From NCBI GenBank assembly GCA_040394475.1, contig JBEBSD010000020.1, positions 21,636-85,635 of the forward strand: a stretch of 64,000 bases of DNA. Reading direction: 5' to 3'. A program made the translations under genes and the position numbers. The stretch comes from JBEBSD01 sp040394475 (GTDB taxonomy: Bacteria > Bacteroidota > Bacteroidia > Cytophagales > Spirosomataceae). This document shows positions 59,453-64,000 of the stretch, in pieces. The notes under the pieces were generated by a model. That model searched no databases, had not been told where the DNA came from, and saw only the letters and a program-made list of their open reading frames with translations. Positions within the stretch are counted from its first letter, which is position 1; each line of letters starts with the position of its first letter.

Positions 59453-60016
59453 TTAATGGAAGCTCTTACCGCTAAAGACTGACGTCGAGAGCCGGTTTAA
59501 ATACTGTTTTCCCTCGTCCCAGTCTCCTAATCCGGAAACCGCATTGATATGCCCTTTGTTTCCGATGTTTATAAACTCACTGTCCCAGCACCCGGCGAAA
59601 TGGGCTGCTCGCTTAATCGACATGTACCGGTCATTGGTACTGGCAATTACAACGCTCGGAAAGGGCAGTTTAGCGACCGGAATAGGGGAGAAGCCCTCTA
59701 CGAATGAAAGACGCTTTGATAACTCGGCATCGGCCGGGGCAACCAGCAAGGCTCCTGCGACCTTTTCCGAATAGCATTTATCCGACCAGTGCACCACAGT
59801 GATACACCCTAAACTATGGGCAATCAGGACGACCGGGCCTTGCTGCTGTTGGATGGTTTCCTCTAACCGCGCCACCCAGCTTGTTTTATCGGGCCAGTCC
59901 CAGTTGCCCTGCTCTACCCGTTGAAATGTTTCAGGATGGTGCATTTCCCAAATCGATTGCCAATGCGCCGGTCCTGAGCCGGCCAGGCCTGGAACTGTCA
60001 GGTACTGAATACTCAT
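59453..60016 (-). CDS. RBBP9/YdeN-family alpha/beta hydrolase
   Basis: A 187-residue serine hydrolase: VPGLAGSGPAHWQSIWE near the N-terminus, VLIAHSLGCITVVHW with the nucleophile Ser, and NIGNKGHINAVSGLGDW with the catalytic His are the RBBP9 signature. The substrate is unknown. Monocistronic. Confidence 0.92.
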   Translation of the reverse strand: MSIQYLTVPGLAGSGPAHWQSIWEMHHPETFQRVEQGNWDWPDKTSWVARLEETIQQQQGPVVLIAHSLGCITVVHWSDKCYSEKVAGALLVAPADAELSKRLSFVEGFSPIPVAKLPFPSVVIASTNDRYMSIKRAAHFAGCWDSEFINIGNKGHINAVSGLGDWDEGKQYLNRLSTSVFSGKSFH

Positions 60017-60103
60017 CGCTTGTAGGTAATCCGAAATAGTATATTATTTCTATAGACTATGCGTGTTTAACAAAGAAACTACCGGCAATAGTTCCGTGGG
60101 AGG

Positions 60104-60994
60104 TCAGCAGACTGCTTTTTTCTTTTTAAAATGCCGGTCAAACAACACTTGCAGGATCCCGTCTTTCAAGCCGACATCCGGAACGTGTATGATTTCGGCA
60201 CCTGCCCATTCCATTGCGGAGATATAGATAGTTCCGGCCGGGACGATGACATCGGCGCGATCGGGATTTAACAAGAGTTTGTTAATCCGGTCATGCAAAG
60301 AAAATTCGGCGATATAGTCACGCATCCGCCGGATTTCTGCTATGCTGGTAGTCCCTTCCGTCAGCTTGGAGGAAAGATCGAACAGTTTGTTGATATTCCC
60401 CCCGGTCCCCACCGACTGGATGGGCAGGTTCCGGTTTACATTCTGATAAATCCAGTCTCTCATGGAACCCCAGGCCCCCCGGGATTCTTTTCCTTCCAGC
60501 AGCCTGACCGAACCTAACTTAAATGATTTTGCTTTGATCTTTACCCGATCCATATACACGTTCAGCTCCGTGCTGCCTCCTCCGACATCAATATGGAGAA
60601 ACTGTCCTTCTCCCAATGATTTTACCACCACGTTATTGGTGAGCTCCGCCTCGCGTTGTCCGTCAATAATATGGATCGGAATACCCGTCCGCTTTGCAAT
60701 ACGGTCTCTCACTTCATGTCCATTCTCCGATTCCCGCATCGCAGAGGTCGCACAGGCCATAAAATCTTCCACCTCATGCAACTCCATCAGCAATTGATAC
60801 ACCAGCATCAGTTTCACCATCCGGTCTTCACTTTGCTCGGAAATCCTTCCTTCCGTGAAAACATCATGTCCTAAACGAAGCGGGAACCGGACATACTCTA
60901 CTTTTTTTAAACGGGTAACGGATTCCGACTGTAGCACAGACGAAATCTGCATTCTGGCTCCGTTAGACCCTATATCAATCGCCGCAAATTTCAC
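60104..60994 (-). CDS. Ppx/GppA-family phosphatase
   Basis: A 296-residue ASKHA-fold phosphatase. AIDIGSNGARMQI and FLHIDVGGGSTELNV are the two phosphate-binding loops, and SAMRESENG lies between them. The family hydrolyses inorganic polyphosphate or pppGpp. The C-terminal HD domain of long Ppx enzymes is absent, as is common in Bacteroidota. A promoter box lies at 61047-61054. Confidence 0.92.
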   Translation of the reverse strand: MKFAAIDIGSNGARMQISSVLQSESVTRLKKVEYVRFPLRLGHDVFTEGRISEQSEDRMVKLMLVYQLLMELHEVEDFMACATSAMRESENGHEVRDRIAKRTGIPIHIIDGQREAELTNNVVVKSLGEGQFLHIDVGGGSTELNVYMDRVKIKAKSFKLGSVRLLEGKESRGAWGSMRDWIYQNVNRNLPIQSVGTGGNINKLFDLSSKLTEGTTSIAEIRRMRDYIAEFSLHDRINKLLLNPDRADVIVPAGTIYISAMEWAGAEIIHVPDVGLKDGILQVLFDRHFKKKKAVC

Positions 60995-61046
60995 CGATGC
61001 TGATTATGTTGATCAATTTTCCTTAACCTGGTCACTTGTTTACTTC

Positions 61047-61054
61047 CAAAAATA
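61047..61054 (-). promoter_or_regulatory. -7 promoter element of the Ppx/GppA gene
   Basis: The minus strand reads TATTTTTG, exact TAnnTTTG match, 52 bp before the start codon. Confidence 0.5.
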
Positions 61055-61096
61055 GCACACAAATTACCTAATTGACAACATTTCCGTATAAAGCCA

Positions 61097-62458
61097 TTAA
61101 ATTTTCCGGCCGAACTGCAGCATTCCTTTCAACCGGATACCCATCCTGTTATTCACATTTATGTAGGGGATATCATTTTTCTGTGACGTATAATATACCT
61201 CGGCCTGGATGATGACCGGATCGAAGTTCTTCTCCAGGCCCCCGCTGATGGTAACGTTATTCAGTACGGGATAGCTTTGCTTCCTGAATTGGAGGCCCGT
61301 CTCTTCTCTCATACCAATGGCAAAACGCAGATCATAGCTCACATGCTGCCGGAAGCGCAGGTTCGCATTGGTGCCGGCGCCCAGCAAGGCAGAAAAGCCT
61401 TTTCCCAACTCCTGCCGGTACGTAAGCGCTACCGGCATTTGTACCACCGTGCTGTAGGTGGCGATATTCATCACTTCGCAGTTCTGCGGTATGCTTTTTC
61501 CAAAACTATGCCGGAAATTCTCCCGGGTCCGGTCTATAAATACCTTCTCATTAAAATACCGGATCCGGTCATATTCGGTAAAGGAAAGGCCCCAGACCGC
61601 AGAAAGTTTCGGAGAGAAGAATACTTCATTGTACACACCGGTCACTTTCGCCTTAGACGACCGCCCTATCCCGAGCCCGACGCGATAGGCCCGGTTGGTA
61701 ATGAAATCGGGCAGAAGTTTACTTTCCTGGTCCGGTTTGGCCGGCATTGCTTTCGTTGCAACTGCTGTGGTGGATTTAACAGCCATGGCCGGTGCTGCAT
61801 CCGTTGTAACCGGTACCCTCACATCGGGCAGTTTCAGGTTCCCTGCATTGCCTTGCACCTGTACCTCACTCGTACGGGTCACGGGCAAGACGTTTTCAAG
61901 TGAAATCCGGCGCATTATGTTTTCTGCCGGCGGCCCGCCGGCTGTCAGGATAGGGGAGGTTTCTGTATTTTCCGCCCTGTGTTCCTTTCCGGAATCCGGT
62001 TCCGGGAGCGCATTTTCCGGGTACACCGGATCCGGTTCTGTACCCGCTATTGCAAGCCCCTCGTAGCCGGCCTCCTGCGGGATAACAGCTGTGTTTGCAA
62101 AGAGGCGCCGCCCGGTTCCCGGGTAGCCGGCAAATGACCCCGGGCCTATGAATACCGTATCAATCCGGACAACCTTTTCCGGCTCCGGGATTTTCGATTC
62201 CACAATATCTTTAAGTGCTGTTATTTCCTTCCGTAACTGCTGGTTTTGTTTAAACTGGTTATAGGAGAAAACGCTTGTCAGAACCACAACTGCCACTGCA
62301 GCTCCGTAGCCCGCCCACTGCCCGTGTTTCTGCCAGAAGGACGACGGATTCTGATGCTGCAGATGCTTTTGCAAACTGTCCCAGTCAGCCTCTTTGAAAA
62401 CAGGATTTATACTCTCCAGTTTTTTGCGTATATTTTCTTCAAATCGATTAGTTTTCAT
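61097..62458 (-). CDS. Putative anti-sigma-like membrane protein with outer-membrane-barrel-like C-terminus
   Basis: A 453-residue protein. Residues 1-45 are charged and cytoplasmic in type (MKTNRFEENIRKKLESINP); a single membrane segment follows (about 49-65, VAVVVLTSVFSY), then a short coiled coil (NQQLRKEITALKDIVE), a low-complexity Pro/Ala/Thr region to about 240, and a C-terminal 200 residues with alternating-strand character ending RLKGMLQFGRKI, like an outer-membrane beta-barrel. It overlaps the ECF sigma gene by 11 bp, so it likely controls that sigma factor. Confidence 0.75.
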   Translation of the reverse strand: MKTNRFEENIRKKLESINPVFKEADWDSLQKHLQHQNPSSFWQKHGQWAGYGAAVAVVVLTSVFSYNQFKQNQQLRKEITALKDIVESKIPEPEKVVRIDTVFIGPGSFAGYPGTGRRLFANTAVIPQEAGYEGLAIAGTEPDPVYPENALPEPDSGKEHRAENTETSPILTAGGPPAENIMRRISLENVLPVTRTSEVQVQGNAGNLKLPDVRVPVTTDAAPAMAVKSTTAVATKAMPAKPDQESKLLPDFITNRAYRVGLGIGRSSKAKVTGVYNEVFFSPKLSAVWGLSFTEYDRIRYFNEKVFIDRTRENFRHSFGKSIPQNCEVMNIATYSTVVQMPVALTYRQELGKGFSALLGAGTNANLRFRQHVSYDLRFAIGMREETGLQFRKQSYPVLNNVTISGGLEKNFDPVIIQAEVYYTSQKNDIPYINVNNRMGIRLKGMLQFGRKI

Positions 62459-63062
62459 TGTGCTTATAAGAACTTACGCCCCAATCCTTAGGAAATAAAT
62501 CGGGATAGTATTGTTTAGTCAGATGTTGTAACCGCGCTCTGGCCCTCATAAAGTGGGAGCGTACCGTTGCTTCATTGAGTTGCATTATTTCAGCGATTTC
62601 CTTGTGTGAGTAACCGTCCACAACGTACAGCATAAAAACACTCCGGTATACGGGTTTTATCTGCTGCACCAGCCCTAATATTTCCTCTGCCGTTATTTTC
62701 TCTATGATCGTATCTTCAAACCGGGGATAGGGGGCATCCTCCAGCCCAACGGTATCACGCCTGTATTTTTGATTTTTCCGGTAGTAGCTGATGGCCGTGT
62801 TGATAACGATTGTGCGTAACCATCCCTTAAATGATTGTTGGTTATCGTATTTAAATAAGTTTTGGAATAGTTTGAGAAACGCTTCATTCAATACTTCTTC
62901 CGCTTCTTCATAAGAAGAACAGTACCGTAACGCAACACTTTTAGCGTATCCGTAATACGTTTTAAACAACAACCGCTGCGCCGCATTGTTCCCGACTATG
63001 CAAGCCTGAACAATGCTATCGAAGTCGTCTTCGTTAAACGGTATTTTGTTAGCGAACAGCAA
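62448..63062 (-). CDS. ECF-type RNA polymerase sigma factor
   Basis: A 204-residue sigma-70 family protein. Region 2 is visible in LFKTYYGYAKSVALRYCSSYEEAEEVLNEAF (parts), LKLFQNLFKYDNQQSFKGWLRTIVINT, and region 4 as YRSVFMLYVVDGYSHKEIAEIM and NEATVRSHFMRARARL with its helix-turn-helix. It directs RNA polymerase to a stress or surface regulon; the targets are unknown. Its gene is followed by, and overlaps, the putative anti-sigma protein. Confidence 0.94.
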   Translation of the reverse strand: MLFANKIPFNEDDFDSIVQACIVGNNAAQRLLFKTYYGYAKSVALRYCSSYEEAEEVLNEAFLKLFQNLFKYDNQQSFKGWLRTIVINTAISYYRKNQKYRRDTVGLEDAPYPRFEDTIIEKITAEEILGLVQQIKPVYRSVFMLYVVDGYSHKEIAEIMQLNEATVRSHFMRARARLQHLTKQYYPDLFPKDWGVSSYKHNEN

Positions 63063-63278
63063 TCGGAAATGTGTTGAGGTATTAACTGTATACTTAAGTA
63101 CGCGGAACCTGGCCTCAATGTTTCAGGAATATTCATTTTTTACTGCAACACATAGCCGCCGGACTGCGTAATACCAGTTAGATAGCAAGAAAGTTAGAAG
63201 TGAACAGTTAGATAAATTAACGGATGCCTGATTCGGGTGTCCGTTATTTGTTTTTAGAGTACAGTACTTTCAGCCGGC

Positions 63279-63848
63279 TTATGCCTGCTTAAAAAAGACG
63301 TCTACAACCCGGTTGCCATAGGAGCCGTTGCGTCTTTTGATCTTCATTTTCTTGCTTTGGAGTTTTCTCTGGGAGACCAGTTGTTTGAGTTTCTTGGATA
63401 ATGTGTCGCTATCGATGTCCCGTTTTCGGTCCTTGCATGCCTGACTAACCTCCCAGACATACCGCGGTTCGTTCAATAGGGGAGAGGGGAGGATTTCACA
63501 TTCCAGGAAATAGCGTATGTTTCGTTCTACTTTGGTGGTCAGGAAAAATTCCGGATTGGTTTTATACTCTTCTCTGAATTGTTTCACTGCCGCCGAATCG
63601 CGAATAGCTTCCGGAATATCGCTATCGGGATCAAAGATTATATTTCCGTTAAACCCCAGTTTGAGGCCCAGATTCCAGGCTGTTTGCCATGTTACCCGTT
63701 TTCTACCGGCTATAAGCGCGTAAACATTACTTTCAGAGCGACCGAGGAAGGCGGCAAAACCGGCAACTTCCAGGTCCAGAAGTTCCATAATCAACCGGAT
63801 TCTTGCAGCAATAAAACGGGTAGCGAGGAGGTGTTCTTTGTTTTCCAT
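63279..63848 (-). CDS. XRE-like helix-turn-helix protein
   Basis: A 189-residue protein. Residues 15-60 form an XRE-type helix-turn-helix (LEVAGFAAFLGRSESNVYALIAG in part, AFLGRSESNVYALIAGRKRV). The C-terminal 80 residues are strongly basic (KKMKIKRRNGSYGNRV) and probably helical. It may bind DNA as a repressor. Promoter box 38 bp upstream. No partner gene is visible within the window, and the gene lies 152 bp from its right end. Confidence 0.75.
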   Translation of the reverse strand: MENKEHLLATRFIAARIRLIMELLDLEVAGFAAFLGRSESNVYALIAGRKRVTWQTAWNLGLKLGFNGNIIFDPDSDIPEAIRDSAAVKQFREEYKTNPEFFLTTKVERNIRYFLECEILPSPLLNEPRYVWEVSQACKDRKRDIDSDTLSKKLKQLVSQRKLQSKKMKIKRRNGSYGNRVVDVFFKQA

Positions 63849-63885
63849 CCTCTAAATGAGAAAACATTTTCCGATAAAAATTCGT

Positions 63886-63893
63886 CAAATCTA
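63886..63893 (-). promoter_or_regulatory. -7 promoter element of the XRE-like gene
   Basis: The minus strand reads TAGATTTG, exact TAnnTTTG match, 37 bp before the start codon. Confidence 0.5.
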
Positions 63894-63944
63894 ATTTTCT
63901 CTAACTATTGTCTAAAATAATGCAGATTTTTTTGGTACCATAAA

Positions 63945-63977
63945 CAAAAAAAGGCCCCACTGTTACCAATGGGGCCT
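63945..63977 (-). terminator. Terminator of a minus-strand gene beyond the right edge
   Basis: A perfect 8-bp stem AGGCCCCA / TGGGGCCT with a 10-bp loop is followed on the minus strand by a run of seven Ts. A frame ending ...HKVY with its TAG at 63976-63978 may be the tail of the terminated gene, but only seven codons are in the window. Confidence 0.75.
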
Positions 63978-64000
63978 AGTATACTTTGTGGCGGGTACCT

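Noticed and set aside
63063..63278. Possible small gene or RNA between the sigma factor and the XRE-like gene.
   Set aside because: No convincing start, promoter or hairpin; only a short direct repeat CAGTTAGATA at 63175 and 63205.

Overview
The window comes from a chromosome of the phylum Bacteroidota, about half G+C by eye. The evidence is a SusC/SusD pair, many lipoproteins with a Bacteroidota-style lipobox, a DUF1573 protein, a fused ketoacid dehydrogenase E1, and repeated matches to the Bacteroidota -7 promoter element TAnnTTTG. The species cannot be named from sequence alone; a Chitinophagales/Sphingobacteriales-type organism would fit. No rRNA, tRNA, CRISPR array, transposase or prophage was seen.

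Region 1 (1-20 kb) is an accessory nutrient-uptake and sugar-catabolism locus. On the minus strand, a run from 14.4 to 1.8 kb encodes a lipoprotein, a four-domain fasciclin lipoprotein, SusC, SusD, a two-domain secreted protein, two FG-GAP/VCBS lipoproteins and a secreted endonuclease/phosphatase-fold protein. No glycoside hydrolase or polysaccharide lyase is visible. An AraC-family regulator (15.1 kb, plus) separates this run from a second minus-strand operon: split transketolase, zinc-dependent dehydrogenase and short-chain dehydrogenase. Both operons carry the same 27-bp element at the same distance from their -7 boxes, so they probably form one regulon controlled by the AraC protein.

Region 2 (20-34 kb) is mostly housekeeping: mazG, ruvX, recJ, a nuoL-nuoM pair with no other nuo gene beside it, a CPA2-type cation/proton antiporter, pgeF, a zinc-ribbon metallopeptidase, a CBM9-like protein and small membrane or lipoproteins. 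Region 3 (33-44 kb) holds a 2004-residue alpha-2-macroglobulin with an intact thioester motif, then a minus-strand run of fused E1 alpha/beta dehydrogenase, PglC-like phosphoglycosyl transferase, a 43-codon remnant of a PglD-like acetyltransferase and a PglE-like aminotransferase. Region 4 (44-52 kb) has DUF1573, hemE, an acyl-ACP desaturase, an acyltransferase, a GNAT enzyme and two arginine/citrulline-type amidinohydrolases. Region 5 (52-64 kb) has sufC-sufD-sufS-sufE-DUF59-bacilliredoxin without sufB, a VWA protein, a thioredoxin-like protein, a hydrolase, a Ppx/GppA phosphatase, an ECF sigma factor with a barrel-bearing partner, and an HTH protein.

The most unusual feature at the window scale is a set of seven degenerate heptanucleotide arrays, consensus (A/T/G)T(C/A)(G/A)GNN, in two flavours (ATCGGNN and TTAGGNN). 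Several are built as inverted arms around a G+C-rich core, and three supply the last codons or the stop codon of the gene in front of them (pgeF, transketolase C subunit, nuoL). They resemble in design the short tandemly repeated heptamers of filamentous cyanobacteria.
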